Shown: positions 52,836-62,497, numbered from the stretch's first letter. The stretch is DNA of 64,000 nt from Sphingobacteriales bacterium (GCA_021299635.1 JAJTFA010000007.1:62001-126000); one strand, 5' to 3'. Notes: generated by a model not told the origin, from the sequence alone. A program made the numbers and translations.

Positions 52836-54143
52836 ATGAGCTCATTTAAGGTAAAAGGCGGCAAGCCGCTTAAAGGCGATTTGGTGCCACAAGGCGCAAA
52901 AAACGAGGCACTGCAAATTGTATCGGCAGTATTGCTCACACCGGAAAAAGTAATTATTGAAAACATACCGGTCATACGCGATGTGATGAAGCTGATAGAG
53001 TTGCTGGGCGATATGGGCGTGGTTGTCCAACAGCTTAATGAACATACATGGAGCTTTGAGGCAAGCAATGTAAACTTAGAATTTTTGCGCAGCGAAGATT
53101 TTAAGAAAAAGGGTGCAGCTCTGCGTGGCAGCATCATGATTATTGGTCCGCTGCTGGCGCGTTTTGGCATGGCCTATATACCCGAGCCCGGAGGCGATAA
53201 AATTGGTCGTAGGCCCGTTGATACGCACCTCAGAGGGTTTGAAGCCCTGGGCGCTACATTTGAGCATTTGCGCGAGGAGCGTTTTTATAAAATCAATGCC
53301 AAATCATTAAAAGGCACTTATATGATGTTGGATGAAGCATCAGTTACGGGTACAGCCAATATTGTTATGGCGGCATCGCTCACACCGGGCAAAACCCAAA
53401 TATACAATGCCGCCTGCGAGCCTTATTTGCAGCAATTGTGCAAAATGATTAACCGCATGGGTGGCAAAATCAGTGGCATTGGCTCTAACCTCATAACCAT
53501 TGAGGGGGTTGAAGCACTTGGTGGATGCACCCACCGCATGCTGCCTGATATGATAGAAATTGGCTCTTTTATTGGCCTGGCCGCTGCCACCCAATCAGAA
53601 ATAACCATAAAAGATTGCTCTATCCCGGATTTGGGCATCATTCCTTCCGTGTTTAGGCGCATGGGTATTGAGCTTGAGTTTAGGGGAGATGATATTTTTA
53701 TCCCTTCTCAAGAGAGTTACAAAATACAATCATTAATTGATGGTTCTATCTTAACCATTAAAGATGGCATCTGGCCTGCCTTTACACCCGATTTAATTTC
53801 CATAGCATTGGTCACGGCAACACAGGCTAAAGGCAGCGTGCTCATTCACCAGTGGATGTTTGAGAGTCGCCTGTTCTTTGTAGACAACTTGATAGATATG
53901 GGCGCAAAGATTATTCTATGCGATCCACACCGTGCAGTAGTAATTGGCTCCAACCGCGAAACCAAACTCAGGGGTATTACCATGAGCTCACCGGATATAC
54001 GCGCAGGTGTATCCATGCTAATAGCAGCAATGGCAGCCAATGGCACATCCACCATTAACAATATAGAGCAGATAGACCGGGGTTATCAGTTTATTGATAA
54101 GAGATTAAATGCCATTGGTGCAGATATAACCCGTATTGACTAA
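52836..54143 (+). CDS. murA: UDP-N-acetylglucosamine 1-carboxyvinyltransferase with Asp at the catalytic Cys position
   Basis: A 435-residue MurA, first committed enzyme of peptidoglycan synthesis (enolpyruvyl transfer to UDP-GlcNAc). FKVKGGKPLKGDLVPQGAKNEALQIVSAVLLT at residues 4-35 includes the conserved Lys-Asn pair; LRGSIMIIGPLLARFG is at about 97-112. The active-site loop reads PEPGGDKIGRRPVDTH, with D121 where E. coli has C115 (GGCAIGARPVD). Asp at this position is the natural fosfomycin-insensitive form known in Mycobacterium and Chlamydia. RAGVSMLIAAMAANGTSTINNIEQIDRGYQ closes the protein. It heads a plus-strand run through the TlpA-like gene to grpE-dnaJ. Confidence 0.94.
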   Translation: MSSFKVKGGKPLKGDLVPQGAKNEALQIVSAVLLTPEKVIIENIPVIRDVMKLIELLGDMGVVVQQLNEHTWSFEASNVNLEFLRSEDFKKKGAALRGSIMIIGPLLARFGMAYIPEPGGDKIGRRPVDTHLRGFEALGATFEHLREERFYKINAKSLKGTYMMLDEASVTGTANIVMAASLTPGKTQIYNAACEPYLQQLCKMINRMGGKISGIGSNLITIEGVEALGGCTHRMLPDMIEIGSFIGLAAATQSEITIKDCSIPDLGIIPSVFRRMGIELEFRGDDIFIPSQESYKIQSLIDGSILTIKDGIWPAFTPDLISIALVTATQAKGSVLIHQWMFESRLFFVDNLIDMGAKIILCDPHRAVVIGSNRETKLRGITMSSPDIRAGVSMLIAAMAANGTSTINNIEQIDRGYQFIDKRLNAIGADITRID

Positions 54144-54176
54144 ACAATTTAACGCAGAAAACTGCATTTTTGCCCC

Positions 54177-54677
54177 GTGAAAAACGGTATCTGGTGCATC
54201 TTGTTTCTTTTATTTGTGGGCTTTGCTTTCCCTCAGGAGGAGCAAACAGCCCCTTCATTTACCTTTGCAGGCAAAGGCAACGATACAATTACCAATACAA
54301 AGTTGCAGGGAAGGCTGGTTTATATTTATTTCTGGGCATCGTGGAATCCCGCAAGTCGCAAGCATCACCCCGCGTTGGTTAAGTTGTATGAAAAATACCG
54401 GATGAAAGCGCAAACCGGGGGCAAAAGGTTTGATGTAGCAGGCATTAGCCTGGATGAGCAGGATTATAACCGCCTGCTGGCCATGAAACAGGATGATTTG
54501 CACTGGCCTTACCATGCATGCGATTTTAAAGGCTGGGAAGGTAGCTACGTGCTTGCATTTGGGGTAAAGCGCATACCTGCATCCTTTTTAATTAATGAGC
54601 AAGGCAAAATCATTGCCCGCGATTTGTTTGGCAAAGCGCTGGAGCAGACTGTAGATTCGCTGCTGGTGTCAAATTGA
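54177..54677 (+). CDS. TlpA/thioredoxin-fold protein lacking both active-site cysteines
   Basis: A 166-residue exported thioredoxin-fold protein (signal peptide in MKNGIWCILFLLFVGFAFPQ). The fold landmarks are intact: LVYIYFWASWNPASRKHHPALVKLYEKY at about 49-76, FDVAGISLDE at about 84-93 and the cis-proline VKRIPASFLINEQGKIIARDLFG at about 128-150. The CxxC pair is replaced by Asn and Ser (WNPAS for WCxPC), so thiol-disulfide exchange at that site is excluded. It may be a binding or chaperone-like relic. The start is GTG at 54177; no in-frame ATG fits. It is 33 bases after murA. Confidence 0.82.
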   Translation: MKNGIWCILFLLFVGFAFPQEEQTAPSFTFAGKGNDTITNTKLQGRLVYIYFWASWNPASRKHHPALVKLYEKYRMKAQTGGKRFDVAGISLDEQDYNRLLAMKQDDLHWPYHACDFKGWEGSYVLAFGVKRIPASFLINEQGKIIARDLFGKALEQTVDSLLVSN

Positions 54678-54752
54678 CACGGCAACACATATGGCAATGA
54701 ATTTGATTACATGCACAGCATACAACCTAATTTTAGAAAGCAAAGAAAGCAT

Positions 54753-55346
54753 ATGAGCGAACAGAACAATCAGCACAACGAGGAAAACAAGCACACCGAA
54801 CCCGTAGTTACCGATGCCGTGAAAGAAGCAGCACCTGAGGGTGCAGATGAAATAAAGGCACAAATTGAGGGAGACCTGAAAGAATTGAATGAAAATGAGT
54901 CAGCAAAAGATTGGGCTTCTGAGTTGAAAGCAGTAGAAGATAAATACCTGCGCCTGTATGCCGAGTTTGAAAATTATAAGCGCAGAACATCGGCTGAGCG
55001 TTTGGAACTCTTTAAAACAGCCAACCAGGAAGTATTGGTAGCCTTGCTGCCCGTACTTGATGATTTTGAGAGGGCACTTAAATCCATGCAGCATGCAACT
55101 GATATTGCAGCCGTAAGAGAAGGCGTGGATCTGGTGAGCAATAAGCTTAAAAATATATTACAGCAAAAAGGCCTAAAGGCAATGGAGAGTGTGGGTAAAT
55201 CTTTTGACAGCGATTACCATGAAGCCATTACCAAAATACCGGCACCAACCGATGAAATGAAGGATAAAGTAGTAGATGAAGTTGAGAAAGGTTACTTTCT
55301 GGGCGATAAGGTAATACGATTTGCAAAAGTAATTGTAGGGGAGTAA
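54753..55346 (+). CDS. grpE: Nucleotide exchange factor GrpE
   Basis: A 197-residue GrpE that drives ADP release from DnaK. An acidic, disordered N-terminus (to about 60) precedes the long coiled coil (KYLRLYAEFENYKRRTSAERLEL at about 70-92) and the beta-wing end (ESVGKSFDSDYHEAITKIPAPTDEMKDKVVDEVEKGYFLGDKVIRFAKVIV). Start ATG 54753 gives the typical MSEQNNQ opening; an ATG at 54711 adds 14 residues and is less likely. 10 bases before dnaJ. dnaK is not in the window. Confidence 0.94.
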   Translation: MSEQNNQHNEENKHTEPVVTDAVKEAAPEGADEIKAQIEGDLKELNENESAKDWASELKAVEDKYLRLYAEFENYKRRTSAERLELFKTANQEVLVALLPVLDDFERALKSMQHATDIAAVREGVDLVSNKLKNILQQKGLKAMESVGKSFDSDYHEAITKIPAPTDEMKDKVVDEVEKGYFLGDKVIRFAKVIVGE

Positions 55347-55356
55347 AATTTAACCA

Positions 55357-56505
55357 ATGGCAAAAAGAGATTATTACGAAGTTTTGGGTGTAGGCAGAAG
55401 TGCCTCGGCTGATGAAATAAAGAAGGCCTACCGACAGATGGCCATCAAATACCATCCGGATAAAAATCCCGGTGATAAGGCAGCAGAAGAAAAGTTTAAA
55501 GAAGCGGCTGAGGCTTATGAAGTACTTAGCGATCAGCAGAAAAAAGCCAACTACGATCGATTTGGTCACCAGACTTCGGGTTATGGTGGTGGCGGCCACG
55601 GGGGTATGAATATGGAAGATATCTTTAGCCAGTTTGGCGATATCTTTGGCGATGGCAGCCCCTTTGAATCTTTTTTTGGCGGTGGCGGACGAGGCAGGGG
55701 CGGCAGAAGGCAAAATGTTGGAACCAACCTGCGTATCAAAGTAAAGCTAACCCTGCAGGAAATAGCCCTGGGCGTTGAAAAGAAAATAAAGGTAAACAAG
55801 CAAGTAGGTTGCTCTGGTTGCGGAGGCAGCGGTGCAAAAGACAAAACATCGGTTAAAACCTGCGGAACCTGCAATGGTGCAGGTCAGGTTAGAAGGGTAA
55901 CCCAAACTTTTTTGGGCCAAATGGCCACTACCACAGTTTGCCCAACCTGTAATGGTGAGGGTACAACCGTAACCGCCAATTGCGGAGGTTGTAGGGGCAC
56001 AGGTGTAACCACTGGTGAAGAGGTAATAAGCGTAAATATACCTGCAGGGGTTGCCGAAGGCATGCAATTAAGCATGAGCGGTAAAGGAAATGCTCCGCAA
56101 AGAGGAGGCATCCCGGGCGATTTAATTATTGTAATTGAAGAGGTAGAAGATCCGGTTTTGAAGAGGGAGGGCAGCAATATTGTGTATGATTTGTATATTG
56201 GATTTGCCGATGCCGCACTCGGCACAAACGTAGAAGTGCCAACGGTTGACGGTAAAGTGAAGCTTAAAATTGATGCCGGAACACAGGCTGGAAAAATTCT
56301 GCGCCTGCGGGCCAAAGGCATACCCGATTTAAATAGCAACCACAGAGGCGATCAGTTGGTGCACATCAATATTTGGACACCACAAAAATTAACCCCTGAT
56401 GAAAAGGCCATGCTGGAAAAAATGCGTGAGGCCGAAAATTTTAAACCGCAACCCGGCAAAAACGATAAAAGTTTTTTTGACCGGATGAGAGAATATTTCA
56501 ACTGA
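55357..56505 (+). CDS. dnaJ: Chaperone DnaJ
   Basis: A 382-residue type I Hsp40. J-domain (1-70) with HPD in [10 protein letters not shown], Gly/Phe-rich linker (about 72-125), four zinc-finger repeats [24 protein letters not shown] and CGGCRGTG at about 151-214, then the two beta-sandwich substrate domains. All elements are intact. It stimulates DnaK ATPase and works with the adjacent grpE. A strong terminator follows 10 bases after the stop. Confidence 0.96.
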   Translation: MAKRDYYEVLGVGRSASADEIKKAYRQMAIKYHPDKNPGDKAAEEKFKEAAEAYEVLSDQQKKANYDRFGHQTSGYGGGGHGGMNMEDIFSQFGDIFGDGSPFESFFGGGGRGRGGRRQNVGTNLRIKVKLTLQEIALGVEKKIKVNKQVGCSGCGGSGAKDKTSVKTCGTCNGAGQVRRVTQTFLGQMATTTVCPTCNGEGTTVTANCGGCRGTGVTTGEEVISVNIPAGVAEGMQLSMSGKGNAPQRGGIPGDLIIVIEEVEDPVLKREGSNIVYDLYIGFADAALGTNVEVPTVDGKVKLKIDAGTQAGKILRLRAKGIPDLNSNHRGDQLVHINIWTPQKLTPDEKAMLEKMREAENFKPQPGKNDKSFFDRMREYFN

Positions 56506-56515
56506 TATCTATAGC

Positions 56516-56539
56516 AAACCACCTTCGGGTGGTTTTTTT
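56516..56539 (+). terminator. Intrinsic terminator after dnaJ
   Basis: AAACCACC (56516-56523), TTCG tetraloop, GGTGGTTT (56528-56535) and a T-tract to 56539. A textbook stem with a stable tetraloop. Confidence 0.95.
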
Positions 56540-56623
56540 ATGCCTGTTGAGTTGAATCAATTATGCGTTCTTTTATTTTATTCTTTACAACTAAAATCAG
56601 ATATTTGGCGTTTAAGGAATCAA

Positions 56624-57367
56624 ATGAAGTTTGTTAAAATTTTAGGTGCAAACCTATTTGCTATTGTAGTGGTAGTCGTTTTGATACTCACCATCATTTC
56701 GTTGGGGCTTAATTCCTACACCCGTCATGGCCAATCACTTACTGTTCCTGATATTAAAGGCATACCCATCAAAGATGCCATTACCATACTGGAGCAAAAA
56801 AAACTAAGGTATGAGGTAATTGATTCTTTGTATTTTGATGATAAGCCCAAACTGAGCATACTGGAGCAAAATCCGCAACCGCAATCTAAAGTTAAAGAAG
56901 GCCGCATCATTTATTTAACCATAAACAGCGATGCTGCACCCAAAGTGCCCATACCCAACCTCATTGATGTTTCTTTAAGGCAGGCCCAGGCCATGTTGTT
57001 GGCAGCAGGCTTAAAAACAGGTCAGCTTATTTACAAACCGGATATTGCCCAAAACGTGGTGCTCGAGCAACAGGTAAGCGGCCAAAGTGTTGCAGCGGGA
57101 GATAAAATTGCCAAAGGTACATCTATAGATTTGGTATTGGGTAGCGGTTTGGAAGGTGCGGAGGTGCCCATTCCTGATTTAACAGGACTGAGTTTGGATG
57201 AAGCTGGTAATTTATTGCAGAGTTCATCGTTGAATCTGGGTGCGGTGGTTTATCAGGGTGTAATTAAAGACAGTACACAGGCCAAGGTTTTTAGGCAGCA
57301 ACCGCCTTATTCGCCTTCTGCTAACGTAACATCGGGCCAACCGATAGATCTCTTTTTAAAACAATGA
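56624..57367 (+). CDS. PASTA-domain membrane protein
   Basis: A 247-residue protein with one N-terminal membrane helix (LFAIVVVVVLILTIISLGL) and three PASTA domains outside: LTVPDIKGIPIKDAITILEQKKLRYEVIDS at about 40-69, VPIPNLIDVSLRQAQAMLLAAGLKTGQL at about 110-137 and VPIPDLTGLSLDEAGNLLQSSSLNLGAV at about 184-211. PASTA domains bind peptidoglycan or beta-lactam-like ligands; here there is no kinase or transpeptidase domain attached. I use ATG 56624; the frame is open from 56540, but the terminator before it and the low-complexity lead argue for the later start. Overlaps the next gene as ATGA. Confidence 0.87.
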   Translation: MKFVKILGANLFAIVVVVVLILTIISLGLNSYTRHGQSLTVPDIKGIPIKDAITILEQKKLRYEVIDSLYFDDKPKLSILEQNPQPQSKVKEGRIIYLTINSDAAPKVPIPNLIDVSLRQAQAMLLAAGLKTGQLIYKPDIAQNVVLEQQVSGQSVAAGDKIAKGTSIDLVLGSGLEGAEVPIPDLTGLSLDEAGNLLQSSSLNLGAVVYQGVIKDSTQAKVFRQQPPYSPSANVTSGQPIDLFLKQ

Positions 57368-60231
57368 TCAGAAACAGCGCATTACTTCTTCTGTTATCCT
57401 TGCTTCACCTTTTTGCATTTGCGCAGCGTGGTGAAGTAAAATTGCCTTTGCAGGGCAACCCTTTACTCAAAGCCTATGCAGATCCGCATTCTGAGCCTAT
57501 TGAAACAAAACCTACGCAGGGTTTATACAAAAATGCAGGCGTTTATCCGCTTATAGAATTGCTTAATGAAGGTGCAGATACCTTAAACCTAAACCGATGG
57601 AAACCAAGTGGTGTGCGGAAAAAAGGCGGGCTTCTGGTCTTTAATTCACTCAATGCAGCGGGTGCAGCCTATGCTGCCGGCAACAATACATTTGGCATGG
57701 CCGATACGCTCATGTCGGTTCCTATTAACCTAACTTTATCCAATGGCTTGTGCTACCTGAATTTCACTTACAGCACAGGTGCTACTTGGCAAAGTACCGA
57801 CTCACTGGTGTTAGAAGGGCTCACGCAATCAGGTTCATACCAACAGCTATGGGTTGCGCCTCAAACGGTCAATACATTAACAGAAGTGGTGCTGCCTTTG
57901 GCTTATGCAACCAATCAAGTAAATTTTAGCTTTAGGTTTATATTGTATACCGGTCGCAGTGCATCCAATATAGAGACGTTTGTATTGCACCACGTTTCGC
58001 TAACCAATCGCTGGAAACTGCCTGCCCATCATAACTTCAGCAATTACCTCGTAGATTCTACACCCGACCAACTTTTTTGGACAGCTGCATCCGCAAAGGT
58101 TTATTCAGCTAAAGTGATGAATTATCCGGGAGGAAATGTGGCCGTGTTTGATGCATACAGCAGAAGTAATACTTTGTATACGGGCAACGCAGGTGCTTGT
58201 GATACGTTGCTTTCTAACCTTATCAATGTGCAAACTTATGAGGTTGCTGATTCGGTTTATCTCCGTTTTTTTTACAGGGCCTTGCCTGCCGCTTCAGCGG
58301 CTGATACCTTAATCCTGCAGTATAAAAACAACTTGGGCATTTGGCAACAGGTTTGGCAGCAAGCGGCAAGTACCATGAATGAAATCGATACCTTTATCAG
58401 GCAAATCAATATCGGTCGTTTTCGTCATCCCAATTTTCAGTTTAGGCTCATCAATATCGGCACACATGGTTTAGATGATACAGCTGTATTTGCCGTAAGC
58501 GGTTTCCATATTGGCAAAAAGATTTTCCTTCCGTTCTTAGATGATTTTTCTGCATCGGTTGTATACCCATCAGCTCAAGGCTTCACATCAAAACATGTTT
58601 ATATCAATAACCATTTCCCAAAAAATCAACCCAGCAGAAATGTAGCTACCTTTGACGGACTTGATTTTAGAGGTAATCCATACGGTGTGGGCAGAGGCTA
58701 CTGTGATACCTTGCTAAGTCAGTCATTAAATCTGCATGGCTTTAAGCCTTCCGATTCAATTTACCTCACCTTTTGGATACAGCCAATGGGATGGGGAGAA
58801 TCGCCCAATGCAGGAGACTCTCTGGTTATACAATTTAGAAATAGTGCAGCAAACGGATATGATTTTGAAACAGTGCGCAATATTTCACCGGCTTTTTTAA
58901 AGAAGGATAGTTTTGTTGAAATCAGATTGCCTGTGGTAAAAGAGGCTTACCTGCATGATGATTTTCAGTTTCTGATAGTGAATATTGGCAGCCGAACGGG
59001 CAACCTTAATCATTGGCACGTAGATTACATAAGGCTTGATAAGGGTAGGGGTGTTTCCGATTTTTATCAGGATGTAGCAATTACTTCTGTGCCTTCATCT
59101 ATGTTTAAAACCTATCAGGCTTTGCCCGTAAAACATTTTTTGGCCAACCCTTCTCAGCACCTTGCAGCCTCGCAAAATTTGGGTATGCGCAACAACAACA
59201 ATATCGGGTACTCGGTAAATTTTTCTCGTGAGGTTTTTGCTCCTGATTTTGTAAGACTTGACAGTTTTGGCAATATCAATCCAAACTTGCCTGCACTAGG
59301 GGCCATGCAGATGAGCATCAATAAACTTACCAACTTGCCTGCACAAAATTATTCAGGCGATTCATTGGTATTTACTGCCCGTTATTCCATTTCAGGGTCG
59401 GGTAGTGATAATATTTATTCCAATGATACAGCCGCCTCACAAACCATACTTAGCAATTATTTTGCTTATGATGATGGTTCGGCAGAAGCGGGCTATGCCA
59501 TCAGAAACGCAACAGGTGCGGTAGCCCTTGGATATGAACTTGCGGTGCAGGATACCTTGTATGGCGTTTCCATGTTTTTTAACAGAGGCAGTTCTGATGT
59601 TACAGGAAAATCATTTAGCCTCATGGTTTGGCAGGCAGTAAGTACCAACGGCAATTCCACAGGAGAGACTGTGCTCAAAAAAGTTTTGCTGAGTAGTCCG
59701 GTGTATACCAATGCCATTAACGGATTTTTTTATTATCGTTTTGATGCACCATTGGTGCTTCCGCCTGGTAAATTTTATATAGGCTGGGAGCAGGATCAGA
59801 TGTTTGAGCTCAATATAGGCATTGATGAAAATTATGCCATTAATGATACGCCCGGTGTAAATCCGGATATGTGGTACAGAATAGATGGTTTGTGGGATAA
59901 AACCATTTTAACGGGGGCATTGATGATGCGCCCCATTTTTGGAAAATGGCTAACCCCGCCCGTTGGATGCAAAGAAGAATGGGCTGTACCTTCGCTGGAT
60001 GTCAATGTATATCCAAATCCGTCTTCAGATTATGTGCGTATAAACTTGGCGCAAGAAAAGAAAGTGAGCGCGGAATTGTATGACCTTGGAGGTAAAATGC
60101 TATTGCAGCAAGAGGTAAGAAACGGAGATTTAATTTTATTAGATATCTTTTCAGCCGGATTTTATTTCATTAAACTAACCGATACGGCAACAGGTGCCAC
60201 AACAACCAGAAAAATAATTTTAAGCAAATAG
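57364..60231 (+). CDS. Large T9SS-secreted surface protein of unknown function
   Basis: A 955-residue secreted protein: signal peptide MIRNSALLLLLSLLHLFAFAQ, a long beta-rich body and a T9SS type A sorting domain from VNVYPNPSSDYVRINL to TTTRKIILSK. The body holds at least three similar beta-sandwich units, each with a phrase like GACDTLLSNLINVQTYEVADSVYLRFFYRA / RGYCDTLLSQSLNLHGFKPSDSIYLTFWIQ and a closing FQFRLINIGTHG / FQFLIVNIGSRTG, reminiscent of MAM/concanavalin-like lectin modules. No catalytic motif was recognised. Co-translated with the PASTA protein by ATGA overlap, so an envelope-anchoring role is possible. Confidence 0.78.
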   Translation: MIRNSALLLLLSLLHLFAFAQRGEVKLPLQGNPLLKAYADPHSEPIETKPTQGLYKNAGVYPLIELLNEGADTLNLNRWKPSGVRKKGGLLVFNSLNAAGAAYAAGNNTFGMADTLMSVPINLTLSNGLCYLNFTYSTGATWQSTDSLVLEGLTQSGSYQQLWVAPQTVNTLTEVVLPLAYATNQVNFSFRFILYTGRSASNIETFVLHHVSLTNRWKLPAHHNFSNYLVDSTPDQLFWTAASAKVYSAKVMNYPGGNVAVFDAYSRSNTLYTGNAGACDTLLSNLINVQTYEVADSVYLRFFYRALPAASAADTLILQYKNNLGIWQQVWQQAASTMNEIDTFIRQINIGRFRHPNFQFRLINIGTHGLDDTAVFAVSGFHIGKKIFLPFLDDFSASVVYPSAQGFTSKHVYINNHFPKNQPSRNVATFDGLDFRGNPYGVGRGYCDTLLSQSLNLHGFKPSDSIYLTFWIQPMGWGESPNAGDSLVIQFRNSAANGYDFETVRNISPAFLKKDSFVEIRLPVVKEAYLHDDFQFLIVNIGSRTGNLNHWHVDYIRLDKGRGVSDFYQDVAITSVPSSMFKTYQALPVKHFLANPSQHLAASQNLGMRNNNNIGYSVNFSREVFAPDFVRLDSFGNINPNLPALGAMQMSINKLTNLPAQNYSGDSLVFTARYSISGSGSDNIYSNDTAASQTILSNYFAYDDGSAEAGYAIRNATGAVALGYELAVQDTLYGVSMFFNRGSSDVTGKSFSLMVWQAVSTNGNSTGETVLKKVLLSSPVYTNAINGFFYYRFDAPLVLPPGKFYIGWEQDQMFELNIGIDENYAINDTPGVNPDMWYRIDGLWDKTILTGALMMRPIFGKWLTPPVGCKEEWAVPSLDVNVYPNPSSDYVRINLAQEKKVSAELYDLGGKMLLQQEVRNGDLILLDIFSAGFYFIKLTDTATGATTTRKIILSK

Positions 60232-60235
60232 AACC

Positions 60236-60541
60236 ATGAACGATATAACCATTGAAGAACTGAAGGAAAGAATGGAAAAAGGGGAGTCTTTGTATATCAT
60301 TGATGTGCGTGAGCCACATGAGTACGAAGAATTTAATATTGGCGCAAAACTGATTCCGCTGGGCAGCTTGCCTGATGAGGCTGCCGGTATGGATGAGTTA
60401 AAGAATGAAGAAATTATTTTGCATTGCCGTTCAGGGGCGCGCAGTGGGAATGCCAAACTTTATTTACAGGAACTGGGTTTTACCAAGGTAAGAAACCTGC
60501 TGGGAGGCATGCTTGCCTGGAGAGAACGTTACAGCAGCTAG
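60236..60541 (+). CDS. Rhodanese-like domain protein
   Basis: A 101-residue single-domain rhodanese (sulfurtransferase). YIIDVREPHEYEEFNIGAKLIPLG at about 20-43 and the active-site loop LHCRSGARSG at about 62-71 with the catalytic Cys are intact, and LLGGMLAWRERY closes the fold. Cytosolic, no signal. It is 4 bases after the T9SS gene and 20 before the cytochrome gene. The sulfur donor and acceptor are unknown. Confidence 0.92.
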   Translation: MNDITIEELKERMEKGESLYIIDVREPHEYEEFNIGAKLIPLGSLPDEAAGMDELKNEEIILHCRSGARSGNAKLYLQELGFTKVRNLLGGMLAWRERYSS

Positions 60542-60561
60542 TTTAGTTCCTGCTTAAACAT

Positions 60562-62490
60562 ATGCGGAAATCAGTAGCCCTTATATCAGGATTGGTGCTT
60601 GCCTTGGTAGGCATTTCCAATCTGCACTGTTCACGCAATACCGCACAGCAAACACCGGCAACCTACCTTAACCACAGCGATTCGGTTAAATATGTTGGCA
60701 TACAAACATGCCGCGGTTGCCATAATGAAATTTATAACAGCTTTATACAAACAGGAATGGGGCAATCCTTTGCTCCGGCCACACATGAAAAAAGTGCAGC
60801 CGATTTTTCAAAACACCATGTGGTGTATGATAATCACCTTAATCTTTGGTATCACCCATTTTGGCGCAACAACAATATGTATATAATGGAGTTTAGGCTG
60901 CAAGGCAAAGACACCATTTATAAACGCCTTGAAAAGGTAGATTATATTGTTGGTTCGGGTCAGCATACCAACTCACACTTAATGAGCATTAATGGCTATG
61001 TTTATCAGTTGCCATTAACATGGTATGCTCAAAAGAAAAAATGGGATTTGCCACCGGGCTTTGAAAACGGCAAAAACATGCGTTTTAGCCGCGAGATAGG
61101 ATTGGAGTGTATGAGTTGCCACAATGCAATGCCAACATTTGAAAACAACTCTCAAAATTTATTTACACAAATACCCAATGGCATTGATTGCGAGCGTTGC
61201 CATGGTCCGGGAGCGTTGCATGTAAAAGAAAAGACTGCAGGCAATTGGGTTGATACCGCCACGCAAATAGATTATACCATTGTTAACCCAAAGAAGTTAT
61301 CTTGGGAGTTACAAACCGATATTTGCCAGCGTTGCCATTTGCAGGGAAATGCTGTTTTAAAAGAAGGCAAGTCGTTTACCGATTTCAGACCCGGAATGAA
61401 ACTCAGTGATTTTATTGAGGTGTATATGCCCAAATACAAAGACCGCGATGATGAATTTATTATGGCCTCGCATGCACAGCGCCTGCAAATGAGTAAATGT
61501 TACATTCAATCAGCCAATGGCCAGGCATCCGCACAGAATAAATTAACGTGTATAAGTTGCCATAACCCGCATGTAAGTGTAAAGGTTACGGGTAAACAGG
61601 TTTTTAATCAGGCATGTGCCCAGTGCCACGATATAAAAACAGCTTGCAAAGAAACCACCATTAAGCGCAATTCTGCCAGCGATAACTGTGTAGGATGCCA
61701 TATGCCTTTATCGGGCACCATAGACATTCCACACGTTACGGTTCACGACCATTATATCAGGAAATCTGCTCCGCAAAAAGTTAAATCAGCCGTAAAAGAT
61801 TTTGCCGGAATTTATTGTGTAAACAATCCGCGTTCAGCAAGCGATGCAAAAGCCAAAGCTTATCTGGCATATGCAGAGAAATTTGAAGGCGAGCGCATTT
61901 CCGTTGATTCAGGTGTGTGGTATACCAATCAGGCCGGTACCAGTGCCCCTGCTGTATTTGATATGCGTGTGCATTACCTCTCTTTGGCAAAAAAAGAAAG
62001 TGAAATGATGCAACTGGCCTCTGCAGTTAAGCCTTCATCTGTTAACGAACCATGGACCTGCTACCGCATTGGGCAAGCGTATCAAAACAACAATGAGTGG
62101 ATACGTGCTGAGTTTTGGTACAGACGCGCACTAACGCTGGCACCGCAAAATCTTTCTTTCATGAATAAGTTGGGAGAAGTATTGATTCAGCAGCAAAAGT
62201 TGGAGGAAGGCATGGAGGTGCTAAACCAATCCTTGCGAAAAAATCATAAGCAGGCAGATGCATTAACAAACCTGGGTTTTGCTTGTGTAACTTCAGGTGA
62301 TATACAAAAAGGACTGCGTTGTTATGATGAGGCACTTGCCCTTTCACCGGATAATGAACAGGCTTTGCTAAATAAGGCAGCTGTGCTTAATGCGAAAGGG
62401 CAGAAGGCAGAAGCCAGAAAATTGTTGCAATGCATCATTGTGCTCAATCCCGGCAATACAGCAGTTAAGCAATTGCTTAAAAACCTATAA
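60562..62490 (+). CDS. Multiheme cytochrome c with C-terminal TPR repeats
   Basis: A 642-residue exported protein. Signal segment SVALISGLVLALVGISNLHC; the Cys might be lipidated but the preceding His is not a canonical lipobox. Seven CxxCH heme-attachment motifs: CRGCH, CMSCH, CERCH, CQRCH, CISCH, CAQCH and CVGCH, spread over about residues 51-380. The last 150 residues are TPR helices (WYRRALTLAPQNLSFMNKLGEV, ALTNLGFACVTSGDIQKGLRCYDEALALSPDNEQALLNKAAV). The cytochrome part resembles c554-like/'CXXCH-TPR' proteins, with histidines that could serve as axial ligands. Electron partner unknown. Convergent with the radical SAM gene (7-base gap). Confidence 0.88.
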   Translation: MRKSVALISGLVLALVGISNLHCSRNTAQQTPATYLNHSDSVKYVGIQTCRGCHNEIYNSFIQTGMGQSFAPATHEKSAADFSKHHVVYDNHLNLWYHPFWRNNNMYIMEFRLQGKDTIYKRLEKVDYIVGSGQHTNSHLMSINGYVYQLPLTWYAQKKKWDLPPGFENGKNMRFSREIGLECMSCHNAMPTFENNSQNLFTQIPNGIDCERCHGPGALHVKEKTAGNWVDTATQIDYTIVNPKKLSWELQTDICQRCHLQGNAVLKEGKSFTDFRPGMKLSDFIEVYMPKYKDRDDEFIMASHAQRLQMSKCYIQSANGQASAQNKLTCISCHNPHVSVKVTGKQVFNQACAQCHDIKTACKETTIKRNSASDNCVGCHMPLSGTIDIPHVTVHDHYIRKSAPQKVKSAVKDFAGIYCVNNPRSASDAKAKAYLAYAEKFEGERISVDSGVWYTNQAGTSAPAVFDMRVHYLSLAKKESEMMQLASAVKPSSVNEPWTCYRIGQAYQNNNEWIRAEFWYRRALTLAPQNLSFMNKLGEVLIQQQKLEEGMEVLNQSLRKNHKQADALTNLGFACVTSGDIQKGLRCYDEALALSPDNEQALLNKAAVLNAKGQKAEARKLLQCIIVLNPGNTAVKQLLKNL

Positions 62491-62497
62491 TCATGCC

